Below are positions 18,282-25,975 of a stretch of 64,000 bases of DNA, piece by piece (position 1 is the stretch's first letter; every line of letters starts with the position of its first letter). Source of the DNA: CAWVWD01 sp965662365 (lineage in GTDB: Bacteria > Bacteroidota > Bacteroidia > Chitinophagales > Saprospiraceae); NCBI GenBank assembly GCA_965662365.1, contig CBFIHR010000001.1, forward strand, positions 1 to 64,000, read 5' to 3'. The notes under the pieces were generated by a model that saw only the letters and a program-made list of their open reading frames with translations, had not been told where the DNA came from and made no database searches. The position numbers and the translations under genes are program-made.

Positions 18282-18313
18282 TTGTTTCTATCCAATTTTT
18301 TTTCGTAACTTTC
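18282..18313 (+). promoter_or_regulatory. Putative promoter of alpha/beta hydrolase
   Basis: TTG at 18282-18284, a 21-base spacer and TAACTTTC at 18306-18313 approximate the Bacteroidota -33/-7 promoter, ending 32 bases before ATG 18346. Confidence 0.5.
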
Positions 18314-18345
18314 CAGTATGAATACTAATTTAACTATAATAATCA

Positions 18346-19170
18346 ATGATGACAACCAAAGAATTCAACTGGAAAGCTACTGACGGAACAAATATTTATG
18401 CCAAATCATGGAATATTGAGACGCCCAAAGGTGTAATTTGTATGATTCACGGCTTAGGGGAACACATCAATCGCTACACACATGTGGCTGCTTTTTTTAA
18501 TAAAAATGGTTATGCTTTTTATGGTAATGACCACTATGGTCATGGCAAATCTGGCGGTGCGAAAGGGCATACACCCGATTATGAAAGCCTTTTGGTGGAA
18601 GTCGATACCTTGATTGAAACGGCTAAAAGCGAAAACCCTAATGTTCCAATTTATCTATATGGACATAGTCTGGGCGGCAATATTGTATTGAATTATTTGT
18701 TTCTTCGTCATCCGAACGTTGCCGGAGTAATAGCAACCAGCTCAGCGATTCAATTACCCAAACCGCCATCTGCCGTCTTGCTCGCCGTCGGTAAATTGAT
18801 GCGAAAAATCTATCCAAAATTCACTCAACCAAATGGATTGGAGTTAAAATATTTGTCGAAAGACCAAAGCGTTATCGATGCGTATGTTGCAGATAAACTG
18901 GTACATAATAAAATATCATCAGAGTTAGGTTTGGCGTTGATTGAACGAGGAAAATGGCTGGTCGAAAGTGACCGTAAAACAGATATTCCGTTGTTGCTCA
19001 TGCACGGTGCAGAAGATGGCATCACAGCACCCGAAGGAACAATCGAATTATCAAAAATGACCGAGGGTGATGTGACGCTAAAAATTTGGAAAGATATGTA
19101 TCACGAGATTCACAATGAAATTGATAAACAAGCAGTGTTAGATTTTACCTTAAGCTGGATTGAACAGTAG
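18346..19170 (+). CDS. Alpha/beta hydrolase, monoacylglycerol lipase-like
   Basis: This 274-residue cytoplasmic-type serine hydrolase resembles the Hydrolase_4/monoacylglycerol lipase group. It has the oxyanion HGLGEH near residue 35, the cap-preceding GNDHYGHGKSGGAKGH, the nucleophile elbow GHSLGG with Ser108, an acid loop MHGAEDGI and the catalytic His in DMYHEIHNE. The length is normal for the family. The natural substrate is unproven (monoacylglycerol or a lysophospholipid are family precedents). It starts with two successive Met codons, so 18346 or 18349 cannot be separated. Confidence 0.88.
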   Translation: MMTTKEFNWKATDGTNIYAKSWNIETPKGVICMIHGLGEHINRYTHVAAFFNKNGYAFYGNDHYGHGKSGGAKGHTPDYESLLVEVDTLIETAKSENPNVPIYLYGHSLGGNIVLNYLFLRHPNVAGVIATSSAIQLPKPPSAVLLAVGKLMRKIYPKFTQPNGLELKYLSKDQSVIDAYVADKLVHNKISSELGLALIERGKWLVESDRKTDIPLLLMHGAEDGITAPEGTIELSKMTEGDVTLKIWKDMYHEIHNEIDKQAVLDFTLSWIEQ

Positions 19171-19244
19171 AAAAGTCATCTATTTTTAATATGTTTTTGA
19201 TCTTTTCACTAAAATCTATTTAGATTATTATCGTTGTTAAATAT

Positions 19245-19432
19245 AAGTTTACTAAACTTTTCAGGGTAGCAAATCAAGTTTTTAATAATTCTTAAAACCA
19301 TGATGAAACATAAACTTCGTCATTGAGGCTGCAAAAGCATTGAAAAAACTAAGAGAAATTATATCCAACTCAAAAACGGTACAAAGCTTTATTAAAAACT
19401 TAATTTTCGGAGCGATAAGGTTTAGTAAACTT
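19245..19432. repeat. 188-bp segment with 16-bp inverted ends (MITE-like)
   Basis: AAGTTTACTAAACTTT at 19245-19260 and AAGGTTTAGTAAACTT at 19417-19432 are inverted copies matching at 15 of 16 positions, with a 156-base non-coding interior. No clear target-site duplication is visible. The ends match related sites at 38479-38494 and 40086-40118. Confidence 0.5.
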
Positions 19433-19451
19433 CCGCCCTACCATTCCCCTT

Positions 19452-20738
19452 CTACTCAATTCGTACTTTCTGTAACTTAGAAATTGGGTCATTTTTTCTA
19501 AAATTATTTTCTAAAAAATAGAGAAATCCACCTTTCACTTTAATATTTGATACAAACGCTCGATCGAGTTCAATCAGGTCTTTTGTTTCACCAGTTTCGA
19601 CATTTATTTTTTTAATAATATAACCCCAGCGAGTATCACAAAGCGTATAAAACTGCTCCGTATCTTCGTCTCTCAAAATCTCCTTTTTCCACTTATCATC
19701 TTTAGAATATTCGATCGGAACTTGTTTGACTTGAAGATTAGGTTGAGAATAATACTCAATCTGATGAAATCGGTGATTGAAAACCAGTAAAGTGTCTTTG
19801 TACGTAAATAAAGGAGCGTAAATCGGCTCAAAAACCACACGAGCCAGAAAACTCGCATTGCTCATACGCTCTCCTATTCCCATCGGTCGGAGTGCAAAAG
19901 ATTCCATTGACTCCACCATCTGCTCATGTCGATAACTATCATCCGCCATCGTCACCCGCTCCTCATCTATGATATAAGCAAAACTTTCTTTCGAGTTTGT
20001 CGTATCGTCTTTATGTATTCTGTGATAATGTATCACTTGCCCTTTTGTATAATAACTCTGAAAATAAACATAATCAGCAGCCGACAAAACACAGGGATAA
20101 GCCGTACTTTCAAACGTCTCCAAATTCACCGGTCGATAAAAGTAGATTTTTTCATTTTCAATATATACTTGAAATGCAGAACTGCCCGTCAAAAAATAAA
20201 CGGCTCCCAAACAACCTTTATAAAAGCCAACAGGTGCAGCCTGTCCCAAAGGCTCATCAAATAACTCTTTCCCCTGATTATCAATCAACAAAACGCTGTA
20301 ACGCTTACGCATACCACGGTACACTAACAGCAAAATATATTCATCAAAAAACTCATAATCCAACACACTATATCCATCTTTATAAATCGTATCAATCTTA
20401 GGTTTTGCACTAACGACAGCTTCGGGTAAGTTACTGGCAACAGTTACTAACTTTATATTAATTGATTCTTGAGAAAGAGTCGAAACCGATACTTTTCGAG
20501 TTCCGTAACCGATATAGGAAAAGGATAAAACTATAGGAAAGTTCTCGACTTTTATTCTATAAAAGCCTCTTTCGTCCGTTGTCGTCCCGTTTGTAGTGCC
20601 ATCAATGACGACGTTGACACCGACCAAAGGCTCATTCGTTGCAGCATCTTTCACAAAGCCCGTAATCGTTTGAGCATTTATAAAAAAGGGAAAAAGAAGG
20701 AGTAGCCCAATAACGATAAATTTCATTTGCTTTACCAT
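19452..20738 (-). CDS. Exported protein with carboxypeptidase-regulatory-like domain and beta-propeller-like body
   Basis: This 428-residue protein has a signal peptide ending INAQ. Residues 24-110 are a CarboxypepD_reg-like Ig fold (ITGFVKDAATNEPLVGVNVVIDGT, TDERGFYRI, LSFSYIGYGTRKV), the domain found at the N-terminus of many SusC/TonB-type receptors. After a short linker, no TonB-dependent barrel follows. The remaining roughly 310 residues are beta-strand-rich with alternating aromatic residues and look like a propeller (LLLVYRGMRKRYSVLLIDNQGKELF, DTLLVFNHRFHQIEYY, GGFLYFLENNFRK). There is no T9SS tail. Function unknown; periplasmic or outer-membrane-facing location inferred. An alternative start is ATG 20726 (MKFIVIG). 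Confidence 0.8.
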   Translation of the reverse strand: MVKQMKFIVIGLLLLFPFFINAQTITGFVKDAATNEPLVGVNVVIDGTTNGTTTDERGFYRIKVENFPIVLSFSYIGYGTRKVSVSTLSQESINIKLVTVASNLPEAVVSAKPKIDTIYKDGYSVLDYEFFDEYILLLVYRGMRKRYSVLLIDNQGKELFDEPLGQAAPVGFYKGCLGAVYFLTGSSAFQVYIENEKIYFYRPVNLETFESTAYPCVLSAADYVYFQSYYTKGQVIHYHRIHKDDTTNSKESFAYIIDEERVTMADDSYRHEQMVESMESFALRPMGIGERMSNASFLARVVFEPIYAPLFTYKDTLLVFNHRFHQIEYYSQPNLQVKQVPIEYSKDDKWKKEILRDEDTEQFYTLCDTRWGYIIKKINVETGETKDLIELDRAFVSNIKVKGGFLYFLENNFRKNDPISKLQKVRIE

Positions 20739-21000
20739 AAGTCGTTTTTTAGTATGATTATTCGATTCAATAATTTCTCTTTTTTAAAGATTTATTAATA
20801 TTGCGTAACGGTCGTCAATTATAAATAATTATTTGCCATTTATAAAGTCAAATTGTGTGAACAGGTTCAATTCGTGTATCAAGAATGAGAAACATTGAGT
20901 CCTCACAAATTTAGGTAGAAATGTCAAAATTCTCGATAACAATTCGTTTACAATAAAATTAGGTTAATTTTACACTTCAACATAAAACACAACACTGATT

Positions 21001-23445
21001 ATGGAAACAAACAACTCAAAATATGTATGCATTCATGGGCATTTCTATCAACCGCCAAGAGAAAACCCTTGGTTAGAAACAATCGAATATCAAGACTCTG
21101 CCCACCCATTCCATGATTGGAACGAGCGAATCAATGTAGAATGCTACGCACCAAATGCTGCTTCCAGAATATTAGACGATAATGGTTTAATCCGTGAAAT
21201 TGTTAATAATTACGAAAAAATCAGCTTTAATATGGGAGCAACGCTGCTCTCGTGGATAGAAGAAAAAGATCCAGAAACCTATCAAAAAATTCTTGATGCA
21301 GATAAAGCCAGTATGGCACATTTTTCTGGTCACGGCTCAGCTGTAGCTCAGGTTTTTTCTCACTTAATTATGCCTTTGGCGAGCGACAGAGATAAGCGAA
21401 CGCAAGTACGCTGGGGTATTGACGACTTCAAATATCGCTTCAACCGTATGCCAGAAGGAATATGGTTAGCAGAAACAGCTGTCGATACACCGACTTTAGA
21501 AATCCTGGCCGAAGAAGGCATCAAATTCACTATTTTAGCACCTCGACAAGCGAAAGCATTTCGTAAAATCGGAGAGGAAAACTGGAACGCTTTAGGCCAC
21601 GCCGAAGTTGACCCTCGCCGTGCTTATTGGTGCAACTTGCCTTCCGGCAAAAAAATAGCCTTGTACTTCTACGATGGTCGAGTCGCACAAGATGTCGCTT
21701 TCAATAATCTATTGGCTAATGGAAAAGCCTTAGCAGGTCGAATTTTAGAAACAATAGATCACAGTACAGATGAACCACAAATTGCTAATATCGCAACCGA
21801 TGGCGAAAGTTACGGACACCATCACCGATACGGTGAAATGGCCTTATCATCAGCAATTCATCATATAGAACAACAAGACAACGTCAAGTTGACAAACTAT
21901 GCGGAGTTCTTAGAGCTTTGTCCACCAACTTACGAAATCCAAATCCATGAAAATTCTTCTTGGTCTTGTGTACACGGCGTTGAGCGTTGGCGTTCAAACT
22001 GTGGCTGTCACACAGGTGGCGGACACAACTGGCATCAAGAATGGCGTTCGCCATTGCGAGAAGCTTTAGACTGGTTGAATGACGAATTAATCGAAATTTA
22101 CGAAGCAAAAGCAGGGCAGTTTTTTGACGATGTTTGGGCAGTTCGAGATGCATTTATTGAAGTTATCTTAAATCGGGATGAAGATAATGTTATCGCCTTT
22201 TTAGAAAAACATGCCAAACAAAAACCAAGTGCAGACGACAGAGTTTTCATGCTGCGATTATTAGAATTGCAACGTAATGCAATATTGATGTACACCAGTT
22301 GTGGTTGGTTTTTTAATGATGTTTCAGGTATCGAAACAACACAAATCTTGAAATATGCTTGTCGCACAATCTATTACGCTCGACAAGTTGCCGGCATAGA
22401 CTTACAAGAGCAGTTTATCAAATTACTTGAAAAAGCACCAAGTAATATTCCTGAACAGAAAAACGGTGCAGAAATCTATCGCAATCACGTTTTACCAACA
22501 GAAGTCGGTTTAGAACGAACAGGAATGCACTTTGCGACTTTGTCCCTTTTCCAAAAGCGTTCAGAATCCTTGAAGTTGTTTAATTATACTGCTTATAGTG
22601 AAGATTTCGACCGTTTCAAAGGTGGAAATCAACGTTTGATTGTTGGTCGAACAATGATCAAATCACACATTACACATTCTAAAAAGAAGTTTAGTTTTGC
22701 GGTATTTTATTTAGGTCAACAACATATCATTGGCCACATATCATTGGATATGAATGTGTCTATTTTCAATGAAATGAAGGGCTTTCTGAAAAAAGCATTT
22801 GAGGCATCAGACGCTGGCGATGTCCTTCAGATTATGCAATTTTATTTTGGGCCTCAAAAATTCTCTATCAATACATTATTTAAAGATGAGAAAATTAAGG
22901 TGTTGAATAAAATTTTGAATAAGAATCTAGATTCTGCAAGTATAATGCTTCGTCGTATTTATAAAGATAATTATCACTTGATGAATACGTTATTGCAAAA
23001 TGATTTGCCTGTAACGCTTCAGTATAAAGAGATTGTTCAATATGTTCTGAATGATGACTTGGCTAATTTCTTTCGTCAAGAGTTATTATTAATCGATGAA
23101 TTGACCAGAATCGCATCAGAATTTGTCAAATGGGATGTTCGTATTGAAGATAAGAAAGCAATACAACTGGAAGCAAATACCAGCATATACAAAGCGATAC
23201 TTCGATTGAAAGCAGACGATATGAATCTCGCACGAATGAAACGAGTAAATGGTATTTTAGGTTATATGAAATTGCTGGACTTAAAACCCGAACAAAGTTG
23301 GCGTTCACAAAATGAATATTTTGATATCGCAACAAGTGAAGCGACAAAAGCGAAGTTTGAAGATGCAGAATGGTCAGCTGCTTTTGATGAACTTGGTCAG
23401 CACCTGGGGATTAATTATCCAAAGTTAGTCAAAAATATGGCTTAA
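21001..23445 (+). CDS. GH57-type glycoside hydrolase with DUF3536
   Basis: This 814-residue protein has no signal peptide. Its N-terminal half is a GH57 catalytic (beta/alpha)7 barrel: IHGHFYQPPRENPW (residues 11-24), GHG near 110, GIWLAETAVD with candidate nucleophile Glu158, and IATDGESYGHHH with candidate acid/base Asp267. CVHGVERWRSNCGC and HNWHQEWRSPLREALDWL are typical of the DUF3536 group. The helical C-terminal half corresponds to DUF3536. GH57 enzymes act on alpha-glucans (amylase, branching, 4-alpha-glucanotransferase); which of these applies cannot be read from sequence. Length is normal for the group. Confidence 0.92.
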   Translation: METNNSKYVCIHGHFYQPPRENPWLETIEYQDSAHPFHDWNERINVECYAPNAASRILDDNGLIREIVNNYEKISFNMGATLLSWIEEKDPETYQKILDADKASMAHFSGHGSAVAQVFSHLIMPLASDRDKRTQVRWGIDDFKYRFNRMPEGIWLAETAVDTPTLEILAEEGIKFTILAPRQAKAFRKIGEENWNALGHAEVDPRRAYWCNLPSGKKIALYFYDGRVAQDVAFNNLLANGKALAGRILETIDHSTDEPQIANIATDGESYGHHHRYGEMALSSAIHHIEQQDNVKLTNYAEFLELCPPTYEIQIHENSSWSCVHGVERWRSNCGCHTGGGHNWHQEWRSPLREALDWLNDELIEIYEAKAGQFFDDVWAVRDAFIEVILNRDEDNVIAFLEKHAKQKPSADDRVFMLRLLELQRNAILMYTSCGWFFNDVSGIETTQILKYACRTIYYARQVAGIDLQEQFIKLLEKAPSNIPEQKNGAEIYRNHVLPTEVGLERTGMHFATLSLFQKRSESLKLFNYTAYSEDFDRFKGGNQRLIVGRTMIKSHITHSKKKFSFAVFYLGQQHIIGHISLDMNVSIFNEMKGFLKKAFEASDAGDVLQIMQFYFGPQKFSINTLFKDEKIKVLNKILNKNLDSASIMLRRIYKDNYHLMNTLLQNDLPVTLQYKEIVQYVLNDDLANFFRQELLLIDELTRIASEFVKWDVRIEDKKAIQLEANTSIYKAILRLKADDMNLARMKRVNGILGYMKLLDLKPEQSWRSQNEYFDIATSEATKAKFEDAEWSAAFDELGQHLGINYPKLVKNMA

Positions 23446-23458
23446 AACCCCAAAAAGA

Positions 23459-23500
23459 CTCCGTCATTCCGACCCCAAAATTCGGGGTTGGAATGACGAA
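23459..23500. repeat. Hairpin of the CGTCATTCCG type (copy 2)
   Basis: CGTCATTCCGACCCC pairs with GGGGTTGGAATGACG (one G-U pair) around CAAAATTC. It lies in the 66-bp gap between the GH57 and TrmH-family genes, and shares ACTCCGTCATTC(C/T)GACC with the element at 1203-1240. There is no T-run, so it is more a dispersed palindrome than a canonical terminator. Confidence 0.6.
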
Positions 23501-23511
23501 AAGTTAAAAAA

Positions 23512-24051
23512 ATGAATAGAAAATTATCCATGCTGGAGTTAAATCGATTAACGCCAGCAGCTTATAAAGCTCAAGAGAAAACGCCAATTATATTGGTTTT
23601 AGACAATATCAGAAGTGCCTTGAATGTCGGTTCTGCTTTTCGTACCGCTGATTCCTTTGCATTACAAGGCATTTATTTATGCGGAATCACGGCTACTCCG
23701 CCACATCGAGAGATTTTGAAAACCGCTATCGGAGCGACAGCGTCTGTAGATTGGCACTATTTTGACACAACACAAGCAGCAGTTGAACAATTAAAAAGTG
23801 ATGGCTTTAAAGTCTTTGCAGTCGAACAAGTGACCGAAAAAACATGGCTGCAAGATGTAAAAACTTCAACAGACGAGAAATACGCTTTAATCTTCGGAAA
23901 TGAAGTTAAAGGTGTCAGTAGTTCGATTTTACCCTTAGTCGATGGCTGTATCGAAATTCCTCAATTTGGTACAAAACACTCTTTGAATATTTCGGTCTCC
24001 GTAGGAATCGTAATTTGGGAGTTTTTTAGGCAATTAAGAGAAAAATCATAG
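23512..24051 (+). CDS. TrmH/SpoU-family RNA 2'-O-methyltransferase
   Basis: This 179-residue SPOUT methyltransferase shows all three family motifs: NIRSALNVGSAFRTAD (motif 1, residues 32-47), LIFGNEVKGVSSSIL (motif 2) and IEIPQFGTKHSLNISVSVGI (motif 3, the knot that binds S-adenosylmethionine). It lacks an N-terminal L30e-like RNA-binding domain, so it is closer to the short TrmH/TrmL-like enzymes that modify tRNA than to RlmB. The exact target nucleotide cannot be assigned. Confidence 0.9.
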   Translation: MNRKLSMLELNRLTPAAYKAQEKTPIILVLDNIRSALNVGSAFRTADSFALQGIYLCGITATPPHREILKTAIGATASVDWHYFDTTQAAVEQLKSDGFKVFAVEQVTEKTWLQDVKTSTDEKYALIFGNEVKGVSSSILPLVDGCIEIPQFGTKHSLNISVSVGIVIWEFFRQLREKS

Positions 24052-24129
24052 TTTTTTATACCTTTTATTTGACAGTAATTATCTGTCGAAAACAATTAAA
24101 TTGTGCTGCCTGACCTAAGCTATAAAAAT

Positions 24130-24176
24130 GAAATTGTCTCAAAATCAAAGTATTTTTCTGACTTTGAGACAACTTC
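24130..24176. terminator. Bidirectional terminator between trmH-like and LysR genes
   Basis: TTGTCTCAAA and TTTGAGACAA form a 10-bp perfect stem, extended by weaker pairing outside. T-rich tails exist on the forward strand (CGTTTTATA) and reverse strand (CATTTTTATA). It lies between convergent genes. Confidence 0.75.
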
Positions 24177-24196
24177 GTTTTATATGCACCCTAAAA

Positions 24197-25120
24197 TCAA
24201 TATTTCTCAAACCAATCAAATTTTTCTAAGATAATTCGATCTTTTTCTTCTTGAATATATTCTAACAAAGCCGCCGCTGCCGGAGATAACCGTTTGCTTT
24301 TGAGCCAAACTAAATTCCAATGTGTTACAATTGGTAACCCTCGATAAGGAATAATTTCTAAATCATTGTTTTTCAGCTCGTTATTAATACCTATTAGCGG
24401 CATAATCGAATATCCTAAACCAGCCAAAACGGATTGTTTCAAGGCTTCATTAGACGTTAATTCCATTTTTTTAAAAATAGGAATTTTCTTTTCTTCTAAA
24501 AATTGTTCCATTACAGCCCTTGTCGCCGAACCTTTTTCCCTAAATAATAATGGATATTTTTTAAACAAATTTCGAACGGGAGCTTTAGGATTTCGTGGTA
24601 ATATAGTGCCGCCAACTAAGAAAAGTTTATTCTGCATTAACTTAACTCGATTCAATTTCAAATGCTCTGGTAACACCGAAACCATTGCAAAATCAACGAC
24701 ATTTTGCTCTAAGTGTTCGATTACTTTAGTTTTATTCGTTACGTCCATAACTAAGTCTATACCGCTATGTTCTCGCATAAAATCCGATAAAAAATAAGGC
24801 ATACAATACTTTGCGGTGGAAACAATCGAAATTTTAATTTGACCAGCTAATTTCCCTTTAAAGGATTTTGTTTTATAACTGATGACCTCGATTTCATCTA
24901 AGATTTTTCGTGCCGAAATAGCGACCTCTTTTCCAAAATCCGTGATATATAGTTGCCTTCCGACTACTTCTGTAAGCGGTACATCAAATTGACTTTGAAG
25001 TTTTTTTAACTGAATCGACACTGCTGGTTGAGTCAAATAAAGCTCCTCTGCAGCCTTTGTAATACTTTGATATTCAACTAGTTTAATAAAAATTTTCAGC
25101 TGGTGCAATGTGAAATCCAT
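24197..25120 (-). CDS. LysR-family regulator, CbbR/CcmR-like
   Basis: This 307-residue protein has an N-terminal winged helix (LHQLKIFIKLVEYQSITKAAEELYLTQPAVSIQLKKLQ) and a two-lobed effector domain. The stretch from STAKYCMPYFLSDF to VDFAMVSVLP resembles CbbR, RbcR and cyanobacterial CcmR/CmpR proteins, which govern CO2 fixation or bicarbonate uptake and sense metabolites such as 2-oxoglutarate; this subgroup call is by resemblance only. It is divergent from a two-gene small-ORF operon, with a dyad at 25137-25153 in the shared spacer. Isocitrate dehydrogenase, SulP and carbonic anhydrase genes follow within 7 kb, consistent with a carbon-related regulator. Confidence 0.88.
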   Translation of the reverse strand: MDFTLHQLKIFIKLVEYQSITKAAEELYLTQPAVSIQLKKLQSQFDVPLTEVVGRQLYITDFGKEVAISARKILDEIEVISYKTKSFKGKLAGQIKISIVSTAKYCMPYFLSDFMREHSGIDLVMDVTNKTKVIEHLEQNVVDFAMVSVLPEHLKLNRVKLMQNKLFLVGGTILPRNPKAPVRNLFKKYPLLFREKGSATRAVMEQFLEEKKIPIFKKMELTSNEALKQSVLAGLGYSIMPLIGINNELKNNDLEIIPYRGLPIVTHWNLVWLKSKRLSPAAAALLEYIQEEKDRIILEKFDWFEKY

Positions 25121-25136
25121 AAATAATGTTTATGTA

Positions 25137-25153
25137 TTATATTAATAATATAA
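25137..25153. promoter_or_regulatory. Putative LysR operator (7-bp dyad)
   Basis: TTATATT-AAT-AATATAA is a perfect inverted repeat containing the T-N11-A pattern of LysR-type sites. It is 17 bases upstream of the lysR start codon and 24 bases upstream of the -7 box of the divergent operon, so it covers the -33 region where LysR activators bind. Confidence 0.55.
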
Positions 25154-25177
25154 ATGTAAATTTATAAAACTTCCTTC

Positions 25178-25185
25178 TACTTTTG
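25178..25185 (+). promoter_or_regulatory. -7 box TACTTTTG of the small-gene operon
   Basis: This perfectly matches TAnnTTTG. There is no TTG -33 box, as expected for an activator-dependent promoter. The transcript would have a leader of about 70 bases before ATG 25261. Confidence 0.55.
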
Positions 25186-25260
25186 TGTTGTAAGAGATAA
25201 AAATACGAAAAAAGCTACAGGAAAATTCTAAACAAAACAATTGATAAAAAAGAATAGGTA

Positions 25261-25467
25261 ATGAAAAAAGATAGATTAATGGAACAATCATCAATCAATG
25301 TCAACAAAAGTACTGCCTTATTCAATTTAGCACTGGTAATCATAATTTTAGGCTTAACACTGTCGCTTTCCGTCAATACGAATTTCTTATTTTTCAAAGA
25401 ATTATTCTTGTCCTCTATTATTATTACTCTCGTGGCAATGATGAAATTCTTAGACTTGAAAAGCTAA
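25261..25467 (+). CDS. Small membrane protein of unknown function
   Basis: This 68-residue protein has a polar N-terminus and two hydrophobic segments, about residues 18-37 (ALFNLALVIIILGLTLSLSV) and 45-60 (FKELFLSSIIITLVAM), with a charged end. I do not recognise a family; a YhhN-, DUF- or cytochrome-assembly-type call would be a guess. It is the first gene after the LysR-type operator and -7 box and is followed 58 bp later by another small gene, so both may be the regulator's direct target. Small inner-membrane proteins often modulate a transporter; that is only a suggestion here. The start is supported by its position relative to the promoter. Confidence 0.6.
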   Translation: MKKDRLMEQSSINVNKSTALFNLALVIIILGLTLSLSVNTNFLFFKELFLSSIIITLVAMMKFLDLKS

Positions 25468-25525
25468 AAAATATAACTTCAAATAACTTAATAAAAATAT
25501 TCTTTCATAGTAAAATTGGTTTAAA

Positions 25526-25813
25526 ATGATAACTACAACAGTCACAGAACAAGTACAACTCGTTAACAGTGAATTTAGACCGTTAGAAGTTTCTCACTTG
25601 CTAAAAAAGATGATCGCAGAAAGCATTAACCTTCACAAAATCGAACGATTAAAATTATTAATTGGTAATGAGAATGCGGATACGGATTGGTTAGACAATA
25701 ACATCAGTTATCTATCCTATGAAGAGAAGAAGTTAAAAGCAATGATTGAGAAGGCGCAACGAGCAGGAAAGAAGGTGAATATCAATGCGACAGTAGAAAT
25801 CACAGTAGAATAA
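25526..25813 (+). CDS. Small soluble protein of unknown function
   Basis: This 95-residue acidic/basic mixed protein is largely helical (residues 20-45 EVSHLLKKMIAESINLHKIERL; 65-85 YEEKKLKAMIEKAQRAGKK), with beta-like ends (TTTVTEQVQLV; VNINATVEITVE). It has no signal peptide and no recognised motif. It is the second gene of the LysR-adjacent operon, which ends at the terminator 25885-25926. The even spread of codons, the well-placed ATG and its operon position argue that it is real. No function is proposed. Confidence 0.65.
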   Translation: MITTTVTEQVQLVNSEFRPLEVSHLLKKMIAESINLHKIERLKLLIGNENADTDWLDNNISYLSYEEKKLKAMIEKAQRAGKKVNINATVEITVE

Positions 25814-25884
25814 GGCAATACGAATTGCAAAAATTTTTGACTTATTGAGGTGAAGTCAAAATTCATATTAAGGTTTGGAAAATA

Positions 25885-25926
25885 TGGGGACTATCATTAA
25901 ATAACTCTGGTAGTTCCCCTTTTTTT
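25885..25926 (+). terminator. Intrinsic terminator after small-gene operon
   Basis: GGGGACTATCA pairs imperfectly with TGGTAGTTCCCC and is followed by seven or more T. It separates the LysR-linked operon from isocitrate dehydrogenase. Confidence 0.8.
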
Positions 25927-25975
25927 GCACTTTTTTAAGATTTATTCCCAAAAACCAAAATGAATTATATTAAAA

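Larger units (their letters stand above)
17865..18345. other. Gene-free intergenic region with 11-bp tandem repeat and promoter
   Basis: This region lies between the divergent MtfA-like and hydrolase genes. CCGTATTTTCT at 18162-18172 pairs with AGAAAATACG at 18209-18218. The second arm opens an 11-bp tandem repeat (AAAATACGTTT twice, then AAAATACATTC, 18211-18243). A promoter for the hydrolase follows at 18282-18313. No open frame of note. Confidence 0.55.

Noticed and set aside
19270..19451. Possible decayed gene in the 19.3-kb spacer (frame reading EAAKALKKLREIISNSK)
   Set aside because: The frame has no start codon and stops soon upstream; no family is recognisable. Treated as the interior of the MITE-like segment.
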